Below are positions 31,948 to 44,674 of a stretch of DNA of 64,000 bases, one piece after another. A program made the position numbers and the translations under genes. Where the stretch lies: contig NZ_SRRT01000005.1 in the NCBI RefSeq assembly GCF_004784475.1, positions 62,001 to 126,000 on the forward strand. The letters run 5' to 3'. Position 1 is the stretch's first letter. Each line of letters begins with the position of its first letter. A model generated the notes under the pieces. The model saw only the letters and a program-made list of their open reading frames with translations. It did no database searches and was not told where the DNA came from. This DNA is from Streptomyces bauhiniae. Lineage in GTDB: Bacteria; Actinomycetota; Actinomycetes; Streptomycetales; Streptomycetaceae.

Positions 31948-32409
31948 TCAGCCCTTCGCCGCTCGCAGCGCGTCCAGCGCCCGGTCGGCGTGGGTGTTCA
32001 TGCGCAGTTCGCTGCGGACGATCTCCAGGACCGTGCGGTCCTGCCCGATGACGAAGGTGACCCGCTTGGTGGGCGCGAGCGTGAAGCCCCGCTTGACGCC
32101 GAAGCGTTCACGGATCGTGCCGTCGGTGTCCGAGAGCAGGGGCATGCCGAGGGTGTGGCGCCCGGCGAACTCCTGCTGCTTCTCGACGGTGTCACCGCTG
32201 ATGCCCACGGGCCGGGCCCCGGCGGCTTCGAACTCGCTCGCCAGGTCGCGGAAGTGGCACGCCTCGGCGGTGCAGCCGGCGGTGAGGGCGGCCGGGTAGA
32301 AGAACAGCACGACCGGGCCGTCGGCCAGGAGTTCCGTCAGCCGTCGTTCGGTGCCGGTCTCGTCCGGCAGCGTGAAGTCCTCGACGGTGTCGCCGACTTG
32401 GAGGCTCAT
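31948..32409 (-). CDS. bcp: Peroxiredoxin, BCP/PrxQ type
   Basis: 153 residues from ATG 32409 (AAGGGA upstream). The peroxidatic cysteine is in FYPAALTAGCTAEACHFRD, with the resolving Cys five residues on, the PrxQ pattern; the usual PK(D)DxTPGCT is changed to PAALTAGCT. It reduces hydrogen and alkyl peroxides with thioredoxin. It overlaps the upstream DoxX-like gene by ATGA, so the two are one operon, perhaps for redox stress. Confidence 0.88.
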   Translation of the reverse strand: MSLQVGDTVEDFTLPDETGTERRLTELLADGPVVLFFYPAALTAGCTAEACHFRDLASEFEAAGARPVGISGDTVEKQQEFAGRHTLGMPLLSDTDGTIRERFGVKRGFTLAPTKRVTFVIGQDRTVLEIVRSELRMNTHADRALDALRAAKG

Positions 32410-32780
32410 GACTGTCCCTTCGCGGTACGGGCGACGCCCCGGGCCCACAGCACCAGCGGCACCTGGAGGGGCAGCCGGGCGAGGGAGGCGGTGCGCTGCG
32501 GGGCGGGGCGGTGCCGCCAGTCGACGGCCATCTTCACATTGGCGGGGAAGACCCCGACGAAGAAGGCGGCGGCCATCTTCGCGGCCGGTGCGCGGGTGGC
32601 GGGCACGGCGATCCCGGCGGCCAGGGCGAGTTCCGCGACCCCGCTGACGTGGGTCCAGGTGCGGGGCGAGCCGGGCAGGGAGCGGGGGACGAGCCCGTCG
32701 AACATCTTGGGGGCGGCGAAGTGGGCGATCCCGGCCGAGGCCAGCAGACCGGCGAGCAGCAGGGGCGAGCGTGGGGGCAC
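32406..32780 (-). CDS. DoxX-like small membrane protein
   Basis: 124 residues with four hydrophobic helices: LLLAGLLASAGIAHFAAP, VAELALAAGIAVPATRA, AAAFFVGVFPANVKMAV and the last near LPLQVPLVLWAR. The size and the IAHF...P start fit the DoxX/DoxD-like family. GTG 32780 follows AAGGAG at six bases, so the long upstream extension in the open frame is rejected. It may act with the overlapping peroxiredoxin in redox control. Confidence 0.82.
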   Translation of the reverse strand: MPPRSPLLLAGLLASAGIAHFAAPKMFDGLVPRSLPGSPRTWTHVSGVAELALAAGIAVPATRAPAAKMAAAFFVGVFPANVKMAVDWRHRPAPQRTASLARLPLQVPLVLWARGVARTAKGQS

Positions 32781-32929
32781 GATGTCTCCTTCGATGGCCT
32801 GCCGCCGGATATTACTTGACGGTAGGGGCAGGTCGGCGGCTCGGGTACGGGTGCGGCGGCGGCAGCCGTTCGGGGGAACCCTCGGCGCGGTGGGCGTGGT
32901 GGCGTCCGGCGTGGTCGACATGTTCTGCC

Positions 32930-33913
32930 GTGACCGTCGCCCCGCTGCCGTTCGTCCGCCCCATGCTCGCCACCCCCGGCACCCTGCCGCCGCCCGCCCA
33001 GGACGCGCGCTGGGCGTACGAGACCAAGCAGGACGGGCAGCGGGTGATGGTCTACCTGCCCGGCGACGGAACCCTGCTGCTGCGCGCCCGCTCCGGGGAG
33101 GACATCACCGCCGCCTACCCTGAACTCGGCCCACTGGCCGCCGCCTTGGGCGACACGCCCGCCATCCTGGACGGCGAGGTGCTGGCGCTGGACGCGGAGG
33201 GCCGGGCCGACTTCCAGGCGCTGCAGAACCGGATGGGCCTCGCGCACACCCCGGCCCTGGCCGCACACCGGGCGGCACGGGCACCGGTCCACCTGGTGCT
33301 GTTCGACGTGCCGTACCTCTCCGGGCCCCAGATGGCAGCCACCTACGCGCGGCGGCGGGACCTGCTGGCGGGCCTCAACCTGAACGGTCCGCGCTGGTCG
33401 GTGCCGGGCGCGGTGGTGGGACACGGTGCCGAGGCGCTGCGGATGACGCGGGAGCACGGCCTGGAGGGGGTGGTGTGCAAGCGGCTGGACTCGGTGTACG
33501 AGCCGGGGACCCGCTCCCGGAACTGGATCAAGATCCGGAACACCCGGAGCGTGGATGTGATCGTCGGCGGCTGGCTGCCCGGCAAGGGCCGGCTGTCCGG
33601 GCTGCCGGGCGCGGTGCTGGTCGGCCGGCGGGCCGGAGGGCGGCTGGTGTACGCGGGCCGGGTGGGCACGGGGTGGAGCGAGGGGGAGCGCACCGAGCTG
33701 GCCGCACTGCTGGCGGCCTCGGCGAGCGAGCGGTGCCCCTTCGACCCCGTGCCCCGGATTCCGGGGGCGCGCTGGGTGCTGCCCCGGCTGGTCGGCGAGG
33801 TCGGCTTCAGCACCCGGACGCGGGCGGGGCTGCTGCGCCAGCCGAGCTGGCTGCGGCTGCGCACCGACCTCACCCCGGAGGAGTCGACGGCGGACCTCCC
33901 CGAGGATCTCTGA
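32930..33913 (+). CDS. ATP-dependent DNA ligase
   Basis: 327 residues from GTG 32930. Adenylation motif I is TKQDGQR (KxDG with the AMP-carrying Lys), motif III reads LVLFDVPYLSG and motif IV/V EGVVCKRLDSVYEPG with NWIKIRN. A C-terminal OB-fold follows (VIVGGWLPGKGRLSGLPGAV). There is no nuclease or primase domain, so this is a stand-alone LigC/LigD-ligase-like enzyme for repair, perhaps in NHEJ. No Ku gene is in the window. Confidence 0.9.
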   Translation: MTVAPLPFVRPMLATPGTLPPPAQDARWAYETKQDGQRVMVYLPGDGTLLLRARSGEDITAAYPELGPLAAALGDTPAILDGEVLALDAEGRADFQALQNRMGLAHTPALAAHRAARAPVHLVLFDVPYLSGPQMAATYARRRDLLAGLNLNGPRWSVPGAVVGHGAEALRMTREHGLEGVVCKRLDSVYEPGTRSRNWIKIRNTRSVDVIVGGWLPGKGRLSGLPGAVLVGRRAGGRLVYAGRVGTGWSEGERTELAALLAASASERCPFDPVPRIPGARWVLPRLVGEVGFSTRTRAGLLRQPSWLRLRTDLTPEESTADLPEDL

Positions 33914-34022
33914 ACACTCGGCTGACAGGATTTCACCTGTGGGACAGGTGGGACGGCTTCACAGCGGGGCCTTCGGCCGGGATGCTGAACTGCCTTGTCC
34001 CCCAACGCAGTTGGAGATTGAA

Positions 34023-34799
34023 GTGGGTTCGTCCACGTCCCGCCGACGGCGCGGCAGATGGCTCGCCACGCTCACCGGCGCCGCCACCCTCGTGATCGCC
34101 TTCCCGGCCGCGGCCTTCGCCGCTCCCCCGCTCGCCCTCCCGGTCAACGCCACGGCCGAGGAGCTGAAGTACCAGCCCGCGTTCGACTACGACACCGACG
34201 GCTGCTACTCGACGCCCGCGATCGGCCCCGACGGCACGGTCAACCCCGGCCTGAACCCGACCGGCGCGCTCAACGGCAACTGCCGGGACGCCTCGGACCT
34301 GGACAACACCAACGGCTACTCGCGCGCCAAGTGCAACAACGGCTGGTGCGGCTATCTCTACGGGCTGTACTTCGAGAAGGACCAGGCGCTGCCCGGCAGC
34401 AGCATCGGCGGCCACCGCAACGACTGGGAGCACGTGGTGGTGTGGGTGCAGGACGGACAGACGCGGTACGTGTCGACGTCCAACCACGGCTCCTTCACCG
34501 TGCACCCGGTCTCCGAGGTCCGCTTCGAGGGCACCCACGCCAAGGTCGTCTACCACAAGGACGGCATCGGCACGCACTGCTTCCGGCTGGCCAACACCAA
34601 TGACGACCCGCCGGAGAACCACAAGCACACCTGGCAGTACCCGGCGCTGGTCGGCTGGGACGGCTACCCGCCCGGTCTGCGCGACAAGCTGAGCACGTAT
34701 GACTTCGGCAGCGCCAACTTCGGCCTGAAGGACGCGAGTTTCGCCTCGCACCTGGCGTCGGCGAAGCCGGCCGGCATCCCCTTCGACCCGAACGCCTGA
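34023..34799 (+). CDS. Secreted NPP1 / Nep1-like protein (NLP)
   Basis: 258 residues from GTG 34023 with GGAG upstream. A basic signal peptide (GSSTSRRRRGRW..., cleavage near AFA-APP) precedes the NLP fold. The signature heptapeptide region reads GGHRNDWEHVVVW, close to the family consensus GHRHDWE, with cysteines in DGCYSTPAIG and NGNCRDAS. NLPs bind plant sphingolipids and can be cytolytic; many streptomycete forms have no shown toxicity. Role here is unknown. Confidence 0.9.
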   Translation: MGSSTSRRRRGRWLATLTGAATLVIAFPAAAFAAPPLALPVNATAEELKYQPAFDYDTDGCYSTPAIGPDGTVNPGLNPTGALNGNCRDASDLDNTNGYSRAKCNNGWCGYLYGLYFEKDQALPGSSIGGHRNDWEHVVVWVQDGQTRYVSTSNHGSFTVHPVSEVRFEGTHAKVVYHKDGIGTHCFRLANTNDDPPENHKHTWQYPALVGWDGYPPGLRDKLSTYDFGSANFGLKDASFASHLASAKPAGIPFDPNA

Positions 34800-34826
34800 C
34801 CCTCTCGCGGGCCGGCCCGGCACCCG

Positions 34827-35348
34827 TCAGGCGGTGCCGGGTTCGGTCCGCTCCTCCAGGTACGCGGTGAGCTGGTGCGCCAGGCTGTCGGGCCCGCAGG
34901 CGGCGGTGGCCACCTGGGCGGTCTCGGTGAGGCCGATGCCGCCGGCCCACAGCCTGCGGTCGGTCCACTCGTCGTCCACCCGCAGATGGACCTGGACGTC
35001 GACATGGGTGAGCGCGTCCTCGGCGGCGGCCGCGTGGACCACGGCGGTGGCCCGGCGCAGCGGGTACACGTCGAAGCCCTCGATGAACTGCGAATTGCGC
35101 CAGTCGATGAAGGCGCCCTCGCCGTCGGCGCCGACCCGGACGTCGATCTGACCGTCCTCGAGCTGGACGCTGCACGGGCGGGTGCCGCGGTTCTCGATGG
35201 TCACCCGGACGCTGAAGTACGTCAGCCCGGCCGCGGCGTCGTCACGCCCCCGGGGCGGTTCGGCCGTCTCCAGACGGTGGACGCGGACCCGCAGACCGGC
35301 GTGCTCGCCGTATTCCTGCCAGTCACCGACCACGTTCGGCTCGTACAC
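34827..35348 (-). CDS. Hypothetical protein, beta-sandwich-like (173 aa)
   Basis: From GTG 35348, preceded by GAGAGGGG at four bases. Text such as LTYFSVRVTIENRGTRPCSV and DVRVGADGEGAFIDWRNS suggests an immunoglobulin-like or C2-like beta-sandwich, followed by a C-terminal helix HQLTAYLEERTEP. No signal or membrane segment. I know similar unnamed streptomycete proteins but no function. An alternative ATG at 35366 would add six residues. Confidence 0.7.
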   Translation of the reverse strand: MYEPNVVGDWQEYGEHAGLRVRVHRLETAEPPRGRDDAAAGLTYFSVRVTIENRGTRPCSVQLEDGQIDVRVGADGEGAFIDWRNSQFIEGFDVYPLRRATAVVHAAAAEDALTHVDVQVHLRVDDEWTDRRLWAGGIGLTETAQVATAACGPDSLAHQLTAYLEERTEPGTA

Positions 35349-35618
35349 AGTGCCCCTCTCGACCATCCGCGAGCTGCTGTCTATCCGTGTGCTCAGCACA
35401 CTGTCAAATGAGCGGAATGCCACATGGCCAGGCGGTTCGCCCGCTTCGCTCGGTGATCAAGCCGTGCCCAGGAGAAACCGTCCGGGCGGGTGCGCGGGCA
35501 CCGCTCGCGCGCGTGCCGCACATCACTCCGGGCGACCGCCTCTCACGGCCCGCGTCCATGGAGCCACCCAGTCCAAAACCGGGTCAAGACCGACACGGGT
35601 TTCGTCCCTTATTGGCAT

Positions 35619-35648
35619 GTTTGTTTGTTTTTGCCGCACACTGGGGAA
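35619..35648 (+). promoter_or_regulatory. Possible SigB-type promoter before the sigma gene
   Basis: Three GTTT units at 35619-35630 are followed by GGGGAA at 35643-35648; GTTT at 35623 with 16-bp spacing resembles the SigB pattern GTTT-N14-16-GGGTA. The rest of the 357-bp gap 35349-35705 holds no supported gene. Confidence 0.35.
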
Positions 35649-35705
35649 GAGGGACTGCAGTGCTGAATGTGCCTGTCGCCCCAGCCCGCGAGAGAAGTGC
35701 ACGCG

Positions 35706-36497
35706 ATGTCTGTAACTGGCAGCACGAAAACCCACCCTCACGACGACGCCCCTGACACGGCCCATGCCTTCGAGCGCCTTTCCGGGCTCCCCGAGGGTCC
35801 CGAGCGCGCGGCGCTGCGGGACGAGCTGGTGCGCCTGTGGCTGCCCATGGCCGAGCGGATCGCCGTCCGCTTCCGTGGCCGCGGCGAGTCCCTGGAGGAC
35901 CTGTACCAGGTGGCCGCCCTGGGCCTGGTGAAGGCCGTGGACCACTACGACCCCGAGCGCGGCCGGGCCTTCGAGGCGTATGCGGTGCCGACGATCACCG
36001 GCGAGATCAAGCGCCACTTCCGGGACCACATGTGGACCCTGCATGTGCCGCGCCGGGTGCAGGACCTGCGCAACCGGGTCCGCAGCGCCGGCAAGGAACT
36101 GGCGCAGACCATCCCGGGCCGCCCGCCCACCGTGGCGGAGCTGGCGGCGCACACCCGGCTCAGCGAGGACGAGGTGCGCACCGGCATGGAGGCGCTGGAG
36201 TGCTTCTCCGCGCTGTCCCTGGACGCCGACGTGGCCGGTACGGACGGGTACGCGCTCGGCGACTCCCTGGGCGAGCCGGACCCGGGCTTCGACCTGGTGG
36301 TGGACCGGGCGGCCGTGAAACCCTGCCTCGCGGCGCTGCCCGAGCGGGAGCGCACCATCCTCTACCTGCGGTTCTTCCGGGGGATGACGCAGAGCGGGAT
36401 CGCCGAGCAGCTCGGCATATCCCAGATGCACGTCTCCCGGCTGCTGAGCGGCTGCTTCGACCGGCTGCGCGAGGAACTGCTCACCGAGTCCGGCTGA
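35706..36497 (+). CDS. SigB/SigF-subfamily RNA polymerase sigma factor
   Basis: 263 residues. Region 2 reads DLYQVAALGLVKAVDHYDPE and FEAYAVPTITGEIKRHFRD, region 3 follows, and region 4 has RERTILYLRFFRGMTQSGIA and ISQMHVSRLL. These are signatures of the group that includes Streptomyces SigB, SigF, SigG and relatives, released by anti-sigma antagonists under stress or in sporulation. No dedicated anti-sigma gene is adjacent, but three HATPase-type proteins occur elsewhere in the window. A GTTT...GGGGAA promoter upstream may be autoregulatory. Confidence 0.92.
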   Translation: MSVTGSTKTHPHDDAPDTAHAFERLSGLPEGPERAALRDELVRLWLPMAERIAVRFRGRGESLEDLYQVAALGLVKAVDHYDPERGRAFEAYAVPTITGEIKRHFRDHMWTLHVPRRVQDLRNRVRSAGKELAQTIPGRPPTVAELAAHTRLSEDEVRTGMEALECFSALSLDADVAGTDGYALGDSLGEPDPGFDLVVDRAAVKPCLAALPERERTILYLRFFRGMTQSGIAEQLGISQMHVSRLLSGCFDRLREELLTESG

Positions 36498-36707
36498 AGC
36501 CCCGTCTCTCCCGCGTCACCGCGCCTTTCACTCTTTCGGGCGAGAGCCGCCCGTCTTCGTGACGCCCCGGACGCGCTGCGTGGCCGGGGGATGTCACCGC
36601 ACATCAGGGCCCTCCCGCGGGGTAGTCGGGAGGCAGCCGACCCCTTTTCGGCCGGACACTGGTCGAGACCGGTGGCCGCCGGGCCCCGAGAGCAGGACGC
36701 GACCGTC

Positions 36708-37520
36708 ATGAATCACCACACATCCGTCAGCGGTGGCTTGAGGAAGAAGAAGGACGCCGTTTCGACGCACTCCGTCTTCGGCGCCCCCTGCTGGGTGAGC
36801 CTGACCAGCCGCGACCTCGACGCCACCGAGGAGTTCTACAGCGCCGTGCTCGGCTGGCGCTGGCGCGACGCCCGCCTCGGCGACCACTTCCGGATCGCGC
36901 TGGCGGACGGCGTGCCGATCGCCGGGATCGCCGCGGTCGCCGGGATGTGGCAGACGGCGGTGGCCTGGACCCCGTACTTCGCCGTCCCCGACGCCGACGT
37001 GGCGGTGGCGCGGGTCCGCGAGCGCGGCGGCACGGCGGCCGTGGGCCCGCTGTCCTTCCCGCCCGGCCGGGGCGCGCTGCTCGCCGACCGGGACGGGGCG
37101 ACCTTCGGCATCTGGCAGGGCGAGCTGTTCTCCGACTGGGAGTCCTGGCGCCGCTCCGCCCCCGCCTTCATCCGCCTGCACACCCGCAACGCCTTCGACG
37201 CGGCGATCTTCTACGGCGAGGTGCTGGACTGGGCCACCGGGAAGCCGGGCTGCTGCGAGGTCGAGTACGAGGGCGGCGAGGTCGTGCTGCGCAGCCAGGG
37301 CACGGTGGTGGCGCGGATCGACTCCGGCGCGGTGGAGGCGGCCCCGGACCCCTCGGTACGGCCGCACTGGCAGATCCACTTCTCCGTCGACGACGTGGCG
37401 CGCTGCGCCCGCAGCGCCGAGAAGCACGGCGGCAGTGTGCTGAGCGAGAGCGAGCGGGAGGCGGTCCTGCGGGACCAGGACGGCGCCCAGTTCACGGTGA
37501 CCGCGCGCGAGCCGCGCTGA
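36708..37520 (+). CDS. VOC-family protein with two glyoxalase-like domains
   Basis: 270 residues. The first domain starts near GAPCWVSLTSRDLDATEEFY and the second near PAFIRLHTRNAFDAAIFYGE; each has the beta-alpha-beta-beta-beta module with VLGWRW or VLDWATG. Metal-binding residues are not obvious at all canonical places, so activity as a lyase or dioxygenase is uncertain. Such tandem VOC proteins are common in streptomycetes, often linked to antibiotic resistance or detoxification. AGGA lies before the ATG at 36708. Confidence 0.85.
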   Translation: MNHHTSVSGGLRKKKDAVSTHSVFGAPCWVSLTSRDLDATEEFYSAVLGWRWRDARLGDHFRIALADGVPIAGIAAVAGMWQTAVAWTPYFAVPDADVAVARVRERGGTAAVGPLSFPPGRGALLADRDGATFGIWQGELFSDWESWRRSAPAFIRLHTRNAFDAAIFYGEVLDWATGKPGCCEVEYEGGEVVLRSQGTVVARIDSGAVEAAPDPSVRPHWQIHFSVDDVARCARSAEKHGGSVLSESEREAVLRDQDGAQFTVTAREPR

Positions 37521-37526
37521 CGGACG

Positions 37527-37565
37527 GCGAAGAGGGCGCCCACCGGATTCCGGTGGGCGCCCTCT
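37527..37565. terminator. Bidirectional 18-bp terminator hairpin
   Basis: GAAGAGGGCGCCCACCGG pairs perfectly with CCGGTGGGCGCCCTCTTC around ATT, between the convergent VOC and glgX genes; a T-rich tail follows. Confidence 0.9.
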
Positions 37566-37577
37566 TCTTGTCCCCGC

Positions 37578-39715
<2,138 letters not shown>

Positions 39716-39719
<4 letters not shown>

Positions 39720-40222
39720 CGGGCGCCCGCCAGAGCGCCGGCGGGCACCTCGGCGACCCGTTCGGGTACCGGGGCCGCGCGGGGTACGCGCAGCATCCGG
39801 CGGATGTGCGGCGAGGGAGCGGTCGGGACCAGCGGGACCCGCTGGTCGGCGCGGGCACGCTGCGAGAACCAGATGATCCTGGCCCCGGTCTCGGTGGCGC
39901 AGCAGCCCCATCCGTCGCTCATCGCGGCGATGTCCGCGAGGCAGGCGCGCAGACCCTCGTCCGGGCCGAGGTCGCGGTCGCCGCCGCCGATGGCGGTGAT
40001 GAGGTGCTGGCCGTTCCACCACATCTCGATGGAGGTGGTGGTGTCCGGGGCGTGCTGGTCGATGGCGCGCAGCAGAATCTCGGTGCCGCGGCGGACGGGG
40101 TCCACGAGATTGTCGAGGTCCCAGTGACTGAGGTGGGCGGCCAGGATGCGGCTGACCTGTCCCACCCGTTCCGGGCTGACTTCCACGTCGAGGTGGTAGT
40201 AGCGAGGCACTGCGGTCTCCAT
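39716..40222 (-). CDS. ATP-binding (HATPase-like) protein coupled to glgX
   Basis: 168 residues from ATG 40222 (GAGGAG upstream). Visible are LAAHLSHWDLDNLVDPVRRG (helix with the N-box-like Asn), TTTSIEMWWNGQHLITAIGG and a Gly/Asp-rich DRDLGPDEGL segment, consistent with a diverged GHKL ATPase such as anti-sigma kinases. The C-terminal third is a basic, Pro-rich tail with no known domain. Coupling by GTGA overlap to glgX hints at control linked to glycogen metabolism, but this is inference. Confidence 0.7.
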
Positions 40223-40341
40223 TGTCGCTTGCTCCTCACCGGCGAAGCTCCTGCTCCACGGCCGTCCGGCGGGATCACCGGACACTCAGCGTGAACGCCA
40301 GTCGCTTCTGAGTCACCATCCACACTGCGACTGCTACGCCA

Positions 40342-40389
40342 TTCGTGCAACACGAGCATCACGAACGGCGGGGTCGTTGAAGCTCCAAC
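40342..40389. promoter_or_regulatory. Divergent regulatory region of the glycogen block
   Basis: The 302-bp gap 40223-40524 separates the leftward ATPase-glgX pair from the rightward genes. It holds TTCGTG...CACGAA (40342-40365) and a near-palindrome GTTGAAGCTCCAAC (40376-40389). They are candidate operators only. No gene is seen in the gap. Confidence 0.3.
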
Positions 40390-40524
40390 AGGACGGAGTG
40401 TGTTTACACGTGCACCATGAGTGAAAGCCCTCGATCGCCGTAACGGTTCCGCGCCCCCCTGTGCTCGGACACCACCCGACCGTCGGGAACGCGACGTCGA
40501 GAGCCGTGGAAGGTGAAGGGGACC

Positions 40525-40824
40525 ATGCTGCTACCCGCCAAGGCCGAAGTGGCCCGGCAGTTGCGGCGTTACCGGGCGTGGGAGCGCGTGATGCTCGCCT
40601 CGCCCCACGACCGCACGGTCCGGAGCACCTTCGAGGACTCGGGCTACACGTTGTGCGTGTTGATGGGAAAACGCTGCGCCAGGGAGGCGGCGGACGCCGC
40701 GGAGCGGTATCTGCGCTCCACCCCGCCCGGCCGGCTGAGCGAGCAGGACGGGCGGCCGCAGCCCGGCCGGGCGGCGCGACGCGCGCAGTCACCGGAGCGG
40801 CGATCCACGGCGCCAAGCCCCTGA
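40525..40824 (+). CDS. DUF5133 domain protein (99 aa)
   Basis: ATG 40525 follows GAAGGGG. The product MLLPAKAEVARQLRRYRAWE continues ...TFEDSGYTLCVLMGKRCARE AADAAERYL, the conserved core of DUF5133, an actinobacterial family of unknown role. The C-terminus is a basic, low-complexity tail. It is the first rightward gene of the glycogen block, separated from glgE by a terminator-like hairpin. Confidence 0.8.
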   Translation: MLLPAKAEVARQLRRYRAWERVMLASPHDRTVRSTFEDSGYTLCVLMGKRCAREAADAAERYLRSTPPGRLSEQDGRPQPGRAARRAQSPERRSTAPSP

Positions 40825-40885
40825 CCTGGCACCGTAACTGGCGTTCCCCTACGGGACGGCACCTGCCGGCCCCGTATCCAGGACC

Positions 40886-40916
40886 GCGAAGCCGGGCCCC
40901 GTGTGCCCGGCTTCGC
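40886..40916. terminator. 11-bp hairpin between DUF5133 and glgE genes
   Basis: GCGAAGCCGGG and CCCGGCTTCGC pair perfectly around CCCCGTGTG. It ends 20 bp before the glgE start, so it could end the DUF5133 message or attenuate glgE. Confidence 0.65.
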
Positions 40917-40936
40917 GCACGGCGGAGGTGAGATCC

Positions 40937-42924
40937 ATGCGCAGGACCCCGGCCATCGGCCGCGTACCGGTACGTGATGTCCGGCCGGCCGTGGAGTGCG
41001 GCAGGCGCCCGGCGAAGGCGGTGGCCGGGGAGACGTTCCAGGTGACCGCGACCGTGTTCCGTGAGGGACATGACGCGGTGGGCGCCAATGTGGTCCTGCG
41101 CGGCCCCAAGGGCCGGCGCGGCCCGTGGACCCCGATGCGCGAGCTGTTCCCCGGCAGCGACGTGTGGGGCGCGGACATCACCCCGGACGCCACCGGCCGC
41201 TGGACCTACCGCGTGGAGGCGTGGTCCGATCCCATCGCCACCTGGCGGCACGCGGCCGGCATCAAGATCCCGGCCGGGATCGACACCGGCCTGGTGCTGG
41301 AGGAGGGCGCGGAACTCTACGAGCGCGCGGCCGCCGGAGCGCCCAAGGGCCCCGAGCGCGACCTCGTCCTGGCCGCCGCCCACGCCCTCGGCGACGACAC
41401 CCTCTCGGTGAACCACCGGCTGAAGGACGCCCTGGGCCCGGAGGTGGCGGCGGTCCTCGCCCGGTACCCCCTGCGGGATCTGGTGACCGCCTCGGACCCG
41501 ATGCCGCTGCTGGTGGAGCGCGAGCGCGCCCTCTACGGCTCCTGGTACGAGTTCTTCCCCCGCTCCGAGGGCACCGTCGACCAGCCCCACGGCACGTTCC
41601 GTACGGCGGCGAAGCGTCTTGAGGCCATCGCGGAGATGGGCTTCGACGTGGTCTACCTCCCGCCGATCCATCCGATCGGGACCACGCATCGCAAGGGCCG
41701 CAACAACACCCTGACCGCGACCCCGGACGACGTCGGCGTCCCGTGGGCGATCGGCTCCCCCGAGGGCGGCCACGACGCCGTCCACCCGGATCTCGGCACG
41801 CTCGAGGACTTCGACCACTTCGTGGGCCGGGCAAGCGAGTTGGGCCTCGAAGTCGCCCTGGACTTCGCCCTCCAGTGCTCCCCGGACCACCCCTGGGTGG
41901 AGAAGCACCCCCAGTGGTTCCACCATCGTCCGGACGGCACGATCGCGTACGCGGAGAACCCGCCGAAGAAGTACCAGGACATCTACCCAATCGCCTTCGA
42001 CGCCGACATGGACGGCCTGGTCACCGAGACCGTACGAGTGCTCCGGCACTGGATGGAGCACGGCGTCCGCATCTTCCGCGTCGACAACCCGCACACCAAG
42101 CCCGTGGTGTTCTGGGAACGGGTCATCGGGGAGATCAACCGCGCCGACCCCGACGTCATCTTCCTGGCGGAGGCGTTCACCCGCCCCGCGATGATGCACA
42201 CCCTCGCCCAGATCGGCTTCCAGCAGTCGTACACGTACTTCACCTGGCGCAACAGCAAGCAGGAACTCACCGAGTACCTGACCGAGCTGTCGGGCGAATC
42301 GGCCGCCTACATGCGGCCCAACTTCTTCGCCAACACCCCCGACATCCTGCCCGGCTACCTCCAGCACGGCGGCCGGCCCGCCTTCGAGATCCGTGCCGTA
42401 CTCGCGGCGACCCTCTCCCCCACCTGGGGCATCTACAGCGGTTACGAGCTGTGCGAGAACCAGGCGCTCCAGCCGGGCAGCGAGGAGTACCTCAACTCCG
42501 AGAAGTACCAGCTCGAACGCCGGGACTGGGAGGCGGCCGCCCGCGAGGGACGGACCATCGCGCCCCTGATCACCCGCCTCAACGAGATCCGCCGCAGGCA
42601 CCCCGCACTGCGCCGGCTGCGCAATCTCAGCTTCCACCGGACCGACAACGACGCGGTGCTCGCGTTCAGCAAGCGCACCGGCGACGACACGGTCCTCGTG
42701 GTCGTCAGTCTCGACCCGCACCACACCCAGGAGGCCACGGTCTCGTTGGACCTGCCGCGACTCGGCCTGGACTGGCACGACGCCCTGTCCGTGCACGACG
42801 AACTGACGGGCGAGACCTACCACTGGGGCCGCGACAACTATGTCCGCCTGAGCCCCGGCCGCGCCCCCGCGCACGTCCTGCGTGCCGAGCCGGCGACGTC
42901 ACAGATCGGAGGGCCTTCAGCGTC

Positions 42925-42928
<4 letters not shown>
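40937..42928 (+). CDS. glgE: Alpha-1,4-glucan:maltose-1-phosphate maltosyltransferase GlgE
   Basis: 663 residues from ATG 40937 with GGAGGTGAG upstream. The GH13 family 3 catalytic residues are Asp383 (FRVDNPHTKP), Glu412 (LAEAFTRP) and Asp469 (NTPDIL), which correspond with a constant offset of 11 to Asp394, Glu423 and Asp480 of S. coelicolor GlgE1. The enzyme adds maltosyl units from maltose-1-phosphate to alpha-glucan. The stop overlaps treS by ATGA. Confidence 0.96.
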
Positions 42929-44643
<1,715 letters not shown>

Positions 44644-44674
44644 GCGCCCGGCGCCGAGGAAAGGACGCGTCACC

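Noticed and set aside
41743..42924. Upstream extension of treS running through glgE in another frame
   Set aside because: The extension is Arg/Pro-rich shadow; treS homology begins at ATG 42925, which overlaps the glgE stop.
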